Assembly (NCBI GenBank): GCA_949299755.1
Contig: CASGBA010000002.1
Location: 124,001 to 188,000, forward strand
Reading direction: 5' to 3'
DNA from: an uncultured Treponema sp.
Lineage (GTDB): Bacteria > Spirochaetota > Spirochaetia > Treponematales > Treponemataceae
Length of the DNA stretch: 64,000 bases
The notes beneath the pieces were generated by a model, which was not told the DNA's origin, made no database searches, and saw only the letters and a program-made list of their open reading frames with translations. Shown piece by piece: positions 24,617 to 33,445 of this stretch; position 1 is the first letter of the stretch; every line of letters starts with the position of its first letter. The position numbers and the translations under genes are program-made.

Positions 24617-25813
24617 TTAAAGCAAACTCGAAATCAAAGCGGGAACCGCAATGAAATTCCCTATTGCACCGCCAAGGCTCGAAAAGAAAAAAACAAGCAG
24701 TACATGGGCTATCCTGTTTTTATAAAACCCTGAAAATTTAAGGACATCGGTGGTAAGGTTTTCCATATCCCGAACCCTAGGTTTCCGGAGGGCGGCTTCA
24801 CAAATACCGGCAAAAAGACCCACCCCGATGAAGGGGTTTATGGTGGCTACAGGCGCACCGGCAAAGGAAACAAGGATTGTCAGCGGATGAGCCAGGGACA
24901 CAAGGCTGCCTGCCGCCGCCAGGGAACCGTTCCACAAAAGCCAGCGCAAAAGCATTTCCAAAGAGGTTTTGGCACCACCGGTAAAAAATCCGGCCGCTAA
25001 AAGGGCCACAATCAAAACAGGAATAATAACCCCTGCGAATTTTGAAGAAGCTTTTTTCGGGGGCACTTCCGAAATATCGGAAACATCGCTGGAAACCTTT
25101 CCGGCGGCCAAATCCTCCAGCCACCGCACAGTGCCGTTCAAATGACCGGCACCAAGAACCGCAACAAGCTTCCTGCCTGGAGCATCCCAGATTTTGGAAG
25201 CCAGGTACCTGTCCCGCTCGTCAATAAGGACTTCCTTTACAGAAGGAAGAAAACCGGAAAGCTCTTCCATCATCCCGTCCATTACGGTTTGATTTTTCAA
25301 GCTTTCAATTTCATCTTCCGTCATTTTTTCTTTACTGAATGCGCTGGACAAAAGGGCGCTTAAAAGCTTTACCTTGCCTGAGAAGGAATTTTTAGCCCAT
25401 GCCCTCCGCAATGTCACTTGGATGGGGCGGTCAACCATTGCACAGGGGATTCCGGAGGATTCCGCCGCATCCACAGCGGCTTTCATTTCCGTGCCGGGTT
25501 TTATACCGACACCCTCCCCCATCCGTTTTTGAGAAGAAGACAGAGCCAGGTTGGAAAGAAGAAGAAAGCCCTTCCCTTCCTTTAATACCTTCACAATATC
25601 CAACTCCTGCCATTTCTTTTCGTTCTGCATTGCCTTCAGCCGGTCATCGTCCAACTCAACACAAACGCGGTCAGGTTTTTCGGAAAGAATTATCGAAGAA
25701 ACTTCATCAGCACTGGATTGGGAAATATGGGCGGTTCCGACCAATATGATTTCCCTGTCCCCCGCCTTTATCCTGCGAAGCATTTGGTTTTCAGTCTGTG
25801 CCTGTTCTTCCAT
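24617..25813 (-). CDS. TraB/PrgY-family membrane protein
   Basis: The 398-residue protein begins with the TraB domain: REIILVGTAHISQSSADEV with the GTAH motif, then RVCVELDDDRLKAM and a late VAVLGAGHLNGT. Four or more hydrophobic segments from about residue 255 to the end anchor it in the inner membrane. The TraB/TIKI-like fold is related to metal-dependent proteases. In Enterococcus it is linked to pheromone shutdown, but the function in spirochaetes is unknown. It starts 2 bp after the TPR lipoprotein gene, so the two are one transcript. Confidence 0.85.
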   Translation of the reverse strand: MEEQAQTENQMLRRIKAGDREIILVGTAHISQSSADEVSSIILSEKPDRVCVELDDDRLKAMQNEKKWQELDIVKVLKEGKGFLLLSNLALSSSQKRMGEGVGIKPGTEMKAAVDAAESSGIPCAMVDRPIQVTLRRAWAKNSFSGKVKLLSALLSSAFSKEKMTEDEIESLKNQTVMDGMMEELSGFLPSVKEVLIDERDRYLASKIWDAPGRKLVAVLGAGHLNGTVRWLEDLAAGKVSSDVSDISEVPPKKASSKFAGVIIPVLIVALLAAGFFTGGAKTSLEMLLRWLLWNGSLAAAGSLVSLAHPLTILVSFAGAPVATINPFIGVGLFAGICEAALRKPRVRDMENLTTDVLKFSGFYKNRIAHVLLVFFFSSLGGAIGNFIAVPALISSLL

Positions 25814-25815
25814 AA

Positions 25816-27312
25816 TCAGTTACCGTCCGTAACGCTGGATATCTCAGTGGAGACCTTTTTTAACCTGGCCTCCGCAAGCCGGTGCTCGAAAAACGACGGC
25901 CCCTGTACTTCCGTAATCTCTGAATATATTTTTTCCGCCAGGGAAGAAGCGGGTTGGAAAAGCTCATAGAATGAAGCTATGTAAAACATATACTTTGCCC
26001 GGAACGAAGCGTCTTTTTCCCGGGAAATTCTTCCCACCACATCCGAGTCGCCAGTCTTGTCATAGAAAAGGCGGCACACAAAATATTCTGTGGAAGATCT
26101 GTCCAAGGTATTCATGAATTTCCCGATAAACTTCTTCGCCTCTTCCTTCTCGCCAAGATGATAACAGCAGAGCGTATACATCAAGGCATAGGAAGCGTCT
26201 TTCGGGGCGTATTTGTTAGCCTGGGCAAAGGCAGCTTTTGCACCGGCGTAATCACCCTGAAGCCACAAAAGACCGCCAAGCCCTTCGGCGGCGTAATAAT
26301 ACTGGGGATATTTTTCGCACACGAAACGGTAATCGGACAAGGCTTCCTCCGTATTCCCCAGACTGTCGTTTACGCCGCAACGGTAAATGTACGGAAAATA
26401 GTCATCGGGATTCAGCCTTATGGCCTCATTGAAGGCGTCCAGCGCTTCACCCAATTTGGAGGCCTTCAACAAGAATATGCCGTAATTAGTCCAGTAAGCG
26501 GGAACTGTCGGATCCAGGGCAATGGCTTGCCGGATATCGGAAAGGGCGGCGGGATTCTTTTTCTCCTCGCTGTTGATTAAAGCCCTTTCCGCCCACAGGG
26601 AAGCGGCGTCCGGATTATCAGCTATGGCCTTGTTAATCACAGTCCTTGCCTCACCCATCTTATTCTGCATATAGTAGGCATGAACAAGTCCCGTCAAGGC
26701 AGGGATATTGTCCGGGTCCACCTCAACCGCTTTTTGATACCAGGTTCTGGCATCGCCGTAAGCCTTTTTCCCCAGGGAATCTTCGGCAAGAGTCATCATT
26801 GCCTCAGTGTTTTCAGGATCTATCTCCACTATTTTTTTCAGGTATCTGCTCCTGTCCTGGGTTTTATTCTTCGCCAGGGCAATCACAGCCTGGGAATAAA
26901 GGACTTCTGTATCATTTTTGTCTTCAGCCTCCAAGGCATCTGCCAGGACGGAAGCGGCTTTCAAATCGCCGGAGGAAATGAGGACGGAAAGCTTGAGTTT
27001 GAGTATATCCCGGGAAGAAGCCTCCGGTTCCGGGATGGAATCAAAATACGCAAGGGCGCCGGAAAAATCGCCGGCTTCCAGCATATCCACCAAAGCGGAT
27101 GCAAAGGCGTATCTGTCAAAGGCAGGTTCCTTTTCAACAGGGGTCCCGGAGGTTTTTTCCGGTTCTTCCCGGGGAGCGGGTTCCTCCACGGAACCGGTGT
27201 CAGCGGAAACAGCCGAGCCGGTGCTTACGCAGGAAAGAACCAAAGCCGGTAAAAGCAGGCACAAAAGACCCGCCGAAAAAAGAGCGAAAAGCTTATTCTT
27301 GCGATAATTCAT
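25816..27312 (-). CDS. TPR-repeat lipoprotein
   Basis: The protein is about 498 residues long. It opens with a signal peptide ending in the lipobox LVLSC. A Ser/Glu/Pro-rich linker follows, then eight or nine tetratricopeptide repeats from about residue 85 to 430 (for example AWYQKAVEVDPDNIPALTGL-type and GEALDAFNEAIRLNPDDYFP). It is likely a scaffold at the outer or inner membrane facing the periplasm. I choose the ATG at 27312 with AAGGA 7 nt upstream. An ATG at 27333 is an alternative. It is co-transcribed with the TraB-like gene. Confidence 0.85.
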   Translation of the reverse strand: MNYRKNKLFALFSAGLLCLLLPALVLSCVSTGSAVSADTGSVEEPAPREEPEKTSGTPVEKEPAFDRYAFASALVDMLEAGDFSGALAYFDSIPEPEASSRDILKLKLSVLISSGDLKAASVLADALEAEDKNDTEVLYSQAVIALAKNKTQDRSRYLKKIVEIDPENTEAMMTLAEDSLGKKAYGDARTWYQKAVEVDPDNIPALTGLVHAYYMQNKMGEARTVINKAIADNPDAASLWAERALINSEEKKNPAALSDIRQAIALDPTVPAYWTNYGIFLLKASKLGEALDAFNEAIRLNPDDYFPYIYRCGVNDSLGNTEEALSDYRFVCEKYPQYYYAAEGLGGLLWLQGDYAGAKAAFAQANKYAPKDASYALMYTLCCYHLGEKEEAKKFIGKFMNTLDRSSTEYFVCRLFYDKTGDSDVVGRISREKDASFRAKYMFYIASFYELFQPASSLAEKIYSEITEVQGPSFFEHRLAEARLKKVSTEISSVTDGN

Positions 27313-27361
27313 GGAATAATCCTTATTTTTCATATTCAAACACTCCGTTTTATTTTAAACC

Positions 27362-27391
27362 TTGATTTAATCATTCGGTTTCAGTTACACT
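27362..27391 (+). promoter_or_regulatory. promoter giving a leaderless mRNA
   Basis: TTGATT (27362-27367), an 18-bp spacer and TACACT (27386-27391) end 7 bp before the ATG at 27399. No ribosome binding site lies between. Confidence 0.5.
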
Positions 27392-27398
27392 GGAACAA

Positions 27399-29356
27399 AT
27401 GGCAATAAATATTTTCAAACGAATAATTTTAATACTGGCGATTTACATCATTATTATCTTCGGTATTTTATTCCTACAATTTACCAACGACAGCGGATTC
27501 TTTTTGTCCATAAACGGACTTAAAATCAGCGGTTCAGAAAAAATAAATGAGCAAACCGGTGCAAAAACCCCCGAACTTCCTATTTTTATTTCCGCTAAAG
27601 GCATAGACTTTTTCGTGGACAATGAAAATCCGCTGGTAGCGGTTAACTCAGACGGCACATCCTTTAAAGCGGTTCCCCTTTCTTTTGTAAAAGCGGAAAA
27701 CAGTTTCTCAATTAAATTTGACCAGGGGATAAGCCTAACATTTTTCCCGGCGGAAGTAAACAGCACCGGGAATAATAAAAAGGAAGATGCCGCGGGTGTT
27801 ATTATTTCCGCTGAAATTCCGGAAGACATTTCTGAAATACAATTAAAATACAACCTGGCCACAGGGGTGAGGTTTGAAACCCTGCGGGATATTCTTATGC
27901 TCCGGGTTGAAAAAAACCTCTACTATCTCACCGGAGCGGTTTTTGATACAGGGAGAGAGGGGAATTCCCCTCCTGTAAGCTCAAATATTTCGATTAAAAG
28001 GGAAAGCCCCATGGTTGTATACGAAAAATACGAACCATTCCAGGAAGCGTCCCTGGCGGAAATCAACGCTGACCCGGCCTCTTCCGAGGAAGCTTACCTG
28101 AAAGCGGTCCAAACCTTTTACACAGGAATAGCACCTTTGTACAAAACGTCGGCCGGGGCTGACTCCCTTTCCGAATCTCTGGTGGCGGCATATATTTCCG
28201 AAAGCGGAAAAAACGGAACTTACCAACAAGCGGTAACCTCAATCCCCGCTTCTTTCACTTCGGGGGAAACCGTTCCTATATTACTTCGGTTTACGTCAAT
28301 GATCTTGAACGCAACTGGCTCAAACGCAGGGAATCAATAAATACGGAAATAAATATTTACACTGGAGAACTTTCCGCCGGGAATCCGGCTGTCTTTGAGA
28401 AAAAAGACCTGGTAAGCTTTTTAATAGAAAATAAAAGAGGCGGGGATTTTCCCTCTTTGGTGACCTTGGCGACTAAAAGCGTGGATTCAGGACAAATTAC
28501 AGCCAGACAGGCAGCGGGAATCATTGAAATTTCCATGGACAAAAACCTTTTGAAACAGGGAACCCCAAATATTGGGAATGAGGTCCTCCGCCTCTGTGAA
28601 GAAAAAATACGCAAAAGCCTTCAATACATTAAACATTCTGATACCCAGGGAAAGTCTTCCCTCTACCTTATCCGGGATGACAAAATGGTAGATTCCCGGG
28701 TAACCCTGGAAACAGCGGGCATTTTATACCGGTACGGCTCGGAAACCATCGAAAAAAAAGAATGGCTGGCTGTGGGACGGCTTTTAACTTCCACAATACT
28801 GAATATGTTTGCGGACAGAAATACGATTCCGAAAATATTTGCTGTTTCAGAATTACAGCAGGATTCAAACGGTGACAGCAGTTTTTCTGACGGCACAATG
28901 TCTATGAGTGAAATTTATCCATATGTGGAACCTCTCCAAACCTGGTATCCGCATATGGAAATCCTGACTCCCTATTGCATATGGACTTGCGCCTTATCAG
29001 TTGATATCACATCTCCGGAAAAGGATGTGATAGACATAACGGCAAGATTCCCGGCGGGCTCCACACATTACATGGTAATTACAGATATACCCCGGTTCAA
29101 CAGGATTCAAATTTACGGCATTGATTTCAGGTCAGACCCCAGGTTTGAGACCTACAACTCCTCAGGGTACAAATACGACAGTGAAACCAAAACCCTTTAT
29201 TTAAAAATGCGGCACAAAAATGAATATGAAACCGTGCGCTTGTTTACCGGAACAGCCCGGCCACCGGCGGCACAGCCGGCATCAGCTCCGGAACAGGAAA
29301 CATCCGGAAGCCAGCCCCAACCGGTGCAGGAGCAGCCGGCTGCTGTTGCCAACTGA
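27399..29356 (+). CDS. membrane-anchored protein of unknown function, frameshifted
   Basis: Two open frames (27399-28340 and 28457-29356) are parts of one gene. Between them the second frame stays open and clearly coding back to about 28265 (SYITSVYVNDLERNWLKRRE). Adding one G to the G5 run at 28262-28266 joins them into about 652 residues. An N-terminal membrane helix (residues 6-26) is followed by a large extracytoplasmic region and a Pro/Gln-rich C-terminal tail. I do not recognise the family. It is divergent from the TPR lipoprotein gene. As with proC, a missing base in a homopolymer could be a sequence error or true decay. Confidence 0.7.
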
Positions 29357-29359
29357 GGG

Positions 29360-31879
29360 TTATATACAAGCTGCGGCGGTTTCCATTGTTAAAAGGAGTT
29401 CCTCAGGACTGTCGCAGGCAAGGCTTGCAGCGAAATACAAAGCAACCGCCGTTTCCGTAGTCATTCCGCCCATAGGGATTAACCCCTCCCGCCAAAGCCT
29501 GCGGGAAGTCATATAACCAGAAAAATTCACCTCACATTCCTGTTGGGAAGTGCAATAAAACCGGCATCCTTTTTGTTTTCCCTTTACCAACAGATCTTTT
29601 AATGAATACGATGAATCCTTCATACTGCCTGTTCCGCGCCCGTAAACTTCCAGAAAAAAATCCGTAACCCCGGCTTCCACCAGGGCATTGAGCCGGTCTG
29701 AGCGCAACCCCGGAAAAATACGGCATAAATGCATCCTGTCAGCCGCATCGGAAAGAACCCGTCCCATGACATAGGAATCAGCATTCCCGTAATCGGATAA
29801 AAGTCCCTGACCTCGAAAAACAGATTCCGCCATATTCCAGTTGGCGAATCCGGAGGGGGAAGGACTGGTAAATTTCAAGTTTACGGGTGAAAGCACCTTT
29901 CCTCCAAAAACCACATAAACCCCGTTTTTTTTCTCACGGGCCAGTTTAAGGGCAAAGCGCAGGTTATCCACCGCCTCCCCGGAATACACTCCGGTATCTT
30001 CCCCGCCATTTTTCTCCTGAACATACACAGGAGGAGCACTGGAAGCTGTCAAAACAATGGGAACAGGGGAATCAGCAAAAAGCCAGTAAATCAGGGGGGC
30101 GGTAAAAGCCAATGTATCAGTCCCATGAGTGATGACAATACCGTTGGAATTACCCCCGGCAATTTTTGAAGACACGGAACTTATTAATTCAGCCCAATCC
30201 GACGGCTGTATTTCCTCGCTCATCAGATTGTCCGCAAGAACATTTTCCACCACCACCTTATTGCCTATCTCCGCTTCCCGGGCAATGGCTGAAATAATGT
30301 CCGCACCCCCGGCACTAATTTCACCACCGGGAGAGGAACTTCCTGAGGAATTTTCCAAAAATGTACCTGAAATTGTACCTCCCATGGAAAGCACGGAGCA
30401 GACACTTATCCCCAGCTTGTCTTTCAGTATCCGTTTTGTTAAATCACAATCCACGGAACCGCCGGCGGTTTCTCCAACCTGACCGGTTAAAAACTCAAGG
30501 ACACTTATATCCCCGGATCTCAGTTTTTCCACGTAGCCGGGGTTCTCCTCCAAAACCTTTTCCACCACCAGGGAAAGGGCTTTAATGTCGCAAAGCTGCC
30601 TCCAGCCCTTCTCATCCACAAGAATTTCAGGATCCCTGTCGGTATCAACCACTTCGGAAAGAAGAAGCTTCATATTTTTGGAACTGATTTCCCGGGAACG
30701 GCGCAACCCTATAACAGAAGCGAACCTTTTTGGGGAAACCGGGGAATTCCTGATATCCAAACCCCGTTTATCCAGCAGGGGAACTATATCCGACATCATG
30801 AGGCGGGCAGCATACAAGGGATCAACTCCCAATGCGTCGGTTTGATCCAAAAAATCAGCCCGGTTTTTTTCACCGCAAATATAGTCAGCAAGCCGCCAGG
30901 GAAGCCCATAAGAATTTATGAACCGTTCCCGCCGTTCCGAAGGATGCTCTGAAACACTGGCCTTAAGTCCTGAAATAAGGGCCGGAGGACAGCGGAAAGG
31001 AACTTTCGTCGGGAAAGGAATGGTTTCAACGGTAAGCTCAAAACCGGAAGAATGGGTTTTATAAAATTCCATGCACTCTTTTTCAGGATTCCATACAAAA
31101 CTTTCAGGAGAAATTCTGCCTCCAGACGCCAGTATCTCTTCCTGGCGCCGGATTTCAATGTCAACAGCTTTTTTAACAAATTCAAATGAATCCAAATTCC
31201 TCAACTTTACAAAATCCGACGGTTTTCCGGGATATTCGGCTGTCCCTACATAGGCATTGAAACGAACAGTCTGGCGGGCGGGATCCGCACCGGAAGGTTT
31301 TAATACAGGGAGGAAACCTATATATTGAATTCTTCGGCTTAGTTCAGAAATAAAAACTTCGATTTCATCACCGGTTTCAAAATCCGCCTCCGTGCGTATA
31401 CGGATACAGGGGCAACCAGTGCGGGAATAGTCCATAACGAATGAACCGGAACCTGTCACAGCATTTTTATCCTTGCCGGCGGCGGAAGGCGGGGAAACAA
31501 GGCAGCCGGCATATTCTTCTATCCTTATCTCGGTGATTTTCACAAGCTTTTTCCGCCGGTGGAACTGGATTTCCATGAAACCGTTTTCAGCAATTTTAAG
31601 GGAAACCCCCGAAAGCCTGTATTTCATGGGTACCGGCAACATATTTTTTTGCTTTTCAAAGGGGGAAACACTTAGAAGCCCGCAGTCAAGCTCGTCAGCC
31701 AGAGTATAGGCGAATTCCACAGCGGAAAAATTAACCTCGGGGGCCGCCCCCCGTTCCCCACGGCAAAAAGGACAATTACCAGCCACACCTCCAGGACGGC
31801 AGGAACAAAAAGCTTTGGTATTGGACGGTAACATGAACCTGATTTCGAGGAAAATCCTGCTTTGGTACATATCCTGCAA
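29360..31879 (-). CDS. fusion of degenerate GatB/GatE-like half and type I asparaginase domain
   Basis: Residues about 5-490 follow GatB from end to end. There is a CxC...CPxC zinc site (Cys25, 27, 36, 39), an EEYAG segment in place of EEDAGK, DYSRTGCP in place of DYNRAGVP, VKLRNLDSFEFVKKA, and a YqeY-type tail (VLEENPGYVEKL, FLTGQV). Residues about 493-839 are an asparaginase: MGGTISG with the catalytic Thr, THGTDTLAFTA with the Thr-Asp pair, and VVFGGKVLSP. Archaeal GatD (asparaginase-like) and GatE (GatB-like) make the same pair as separate subunits. The GatB half has lost the EVHV histidine and other kinase-site residues, so it may not transamidate tRNA. The start (TTG at 31879 or ATG at 31870) is uncertain. 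Confidence 0.85.
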   Translation of the reverse strand: MQDMYQSRIFLEIRFMLPSNTKAFCSCRPGGVAGNCPFCRGERGAAPEVNFSAVEFAYTLADELDCGLLSVSPFEKQKNMLPVPMKYRLSGVSLKIAENGFMEIQFHRRKKLVKITEIRIEEYAGCLVSPPSAAGKDKNAVTGSGSFVMDYSRTGCPCIRIRTEADFETGDEIEVFISELSRRIQYIGFLPVLKPSGADPARQTVRFNAYVGTAEYPGKPSDFVKLRNLDSFEFVKKAVDIEIRRQEEILASGGRISPESFVWNPEKECMEFYKTHSSGFELTVETIPFPTKVPFRCPPALISGLKASVSEHPSERRERFINSYGLPWRLADYICGEKNRADFLDQTDALGVDPLYAARLMMSDIVPLLDKRGLDIRNSPVSPKRFASVIGLRRSREISSKNMKLLLSEVVDTDRDPEILVDEKGWRQLCDIKALSLVVEKVLEENPGYVEKLRSGDISVLEFLTGQVGETAGGSVDCDLTKRILKDKLGISVCSVLSMGGTISGTFLENSSGSSSPGGEISAGGADIISAIAREAEIGNKVVVENVLADNLMSEEIQPSDWAELISSVSSKIAGGNSNGIVITHGTDTLAFTAPLIYWLFADSPVPIVLTASSAPPVYVQEKNGGEDTGVYSGEAVDNLRFALKLAREKKNGVYVVFGGKVLSPVNLKFTSPSPSGFANWNMAESVFRGQGLLSDYGNADSYVMGRVLSDAADRMHLCRIFPGLRSDRLNALVEAGVTDFFLEVYGRGTGSMKDSSYSLKDLLVKGKQKGCRFYCTSQQECEVNFSGYMTSRRLWREGLIPMGGMTTETAVALYFAASLACDSPEELLLTMETAAACI

Positions 31880-32008
31880 TTCTATATCATTAAAGTTTTT
31901 TTTACCATAATTTTTATATTTTTCTAAAATTTTTAATTATTGTATGATATACTAGTTTATTATTAAACAATAACGTAAGGGGCATTTCGCTTCAGTTAGG
32001 AGACAGGC

Positions 32009-33439
32009 TTGAACAAAAGGGACTTCCCCACCATTCACTTCTACGATCAGGATTTTGTCGATATTTATGACCGTTCCTGGGCATGGATTCATGATTATTG
32101 GATTCTGCCGGAAACAGGAGAGGTCTCCCCGGAAGGTTATTTTATATATCCTTCCGGCGATGATTTGACAATCAACCAATATGAGAGCATTTTTTCCTCA
32201 TTTTTCTTTGTCTATTCAAACAGAAATTACCATGCTGATCAAAATTTAGATTATTTCTATTCAAAACAGGAGAAAAACGGGGCTATCCGTTGGAAATACG
32301 ATTTAAAAACCGGTGACCCGGTGTTCTCAAAGGATAATCCTGAGGGTATAGGGATGCCTCTTTTTGCCTGGGCGGAATTCAACCTGTTCCATAAAGGTGG
32401 GAATAAAAAACGTATCAAGGAAATCATACCCGTCCTTCAGAATTACATGGATTGGATTGACTCCCTTTTTAAACAGGAAAACGGATTGTACAAGGTTCCC
32501 CTGGCTGCGGTTTCAATGCCCAACAGCCCCAGGAAAAAAGCCGTTTACCTGGTGGATTTTAACACAGCCTTGGCGGTAAATGCCCTGTATATGTCTGCCC
32601 TGGGGGATATCCTGAACGACAAAGAACTCTCTTTCCGTTATAAGAGGATGTATTTTTCCCTGAAAACCCGCATAAACTCGAAGATGTGGGATCCGGACAC
32701 AGAATTCTACCATGACCTGGACGGAAAAGAGGAAAGGCTTCCCCAAAAAACCATAGCCGGATTCTGGCCCCTTCTGGCGGAAATTCCCAATGAAAACAAG
32801 GCGGAAAAACTTATCGCCCATCTGCAAAACCCAAAAACCTTCGGTGTGGATCACCCCTTCCCTTCCCTTTCTGTCGATGACCCGGAATATGATGAAAGGG
32901 GAATGGGATGCCGTGGGAGTGTTTTTCCCTCATTCAATTTCATGGTCATCAAGGGTTTGGAAAAATATAACCGATGGGACTTGGCCAGGGAATGCGCTAT
33001 CCGGCACCTGTATTATGTCCTCGATGCCCTGTCTCCCAACGGGGATCAGAATAAGGGGAGCCTTTGGGAAGCTTATCTGCCTCAAAAAGAGGGGCCGGCC
33101 ATATGGCCCAGCCGCTCGAATTTCCCCAGAAAGCAATATTTTCCGTATGCCGGGCTTTCGACCATTGCTTTAATGATTGAAAACATAATCGGCTTGAGTA
33201 TCAGTTTGCCTAGAAAAACAGTGGACTGGATTATTCCAAACCTGGAAGTCATGGGCATTGAAAACCTCAGCTTAAAGCGGAATTTCATAACAATTTTATC
33301 CAACAAGAGCCAGCGCGGATGGGAAATACATATGGAAAGCGAGAAACTGTATTATTTCACGATAAACATCCTTGGACAGAAAAAGAAGACCCTTCCAATC
33401 CCATCAGGGAAATGTTCCATGCTCATTGATAAACTATAG
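32009..33439 (+). CDS. GH37/GH63-like (trehalase/MGH1-type) glycoside hydrolase
   Basis: The 476-residue cytoplasmic protein looks like an (alpha/alpha)6 barrel enzyme of the trehalase and alpha-glucosidase group. Seen segments are FIYPSGDDLTINQYESIF at the N-terminus, EGIGMPLFAWAEF, MGCRGSVFPSFNFMVIKGLEKY (counterpart of the RGPVWPxxN motif) and the C-terminal KQYFPYAGLSTIALMIE. The substrate is likely an alpha-linked sugar. I start at a TTG with AGGAG 6 nt upstream. It runs into ppx after 6 bp and then ppk, so polyphosphate and sugar breakdown may be co-expressed. Confidence 0.75.
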   Translation: MNKRDFPTIHFYDQDFVDIYDRSWAWIHDYWILPETGEVSPEGYFIYPSGDDLTINQYESIFSSFFFVYSNRNYHADQNLDYFYSKQEKNGAIRWKYDLKTGDPVFSKDNPEGIGMPLFAWAEFNLFHKGGNKKRIKEIIPVLQNYMDWIDSLFKQENGLYKVPLAAVSMPNSPRKKAVYLVDFNTALAVNALYMSALGDILNDKELSFRYKRMYFSLKTRINSKMWDPDTEFYHDLDGKEERLPQKTIAGFWPLLAEIPNENKAEKLIAHLQNPKTFGVDHPFPSLSVDDPEYDERGMGCRGSVFPSFNFMVIKGLEKYNRWDLARECAIRHLYYVLDALSPNGDQNKGSLWEAYLPQKEGPAIWPSRSNFPRKQYFPYAGLSTIALMIENIIGLSISLPRKTVDWIIPNLEVMGIENLSLKRNFITILSNKSQRGWEIHMESEKLYYFTINILGQKKKTLPIPSGKCSMLIDKL

Positions 33440-33445
33440 CTGAAG

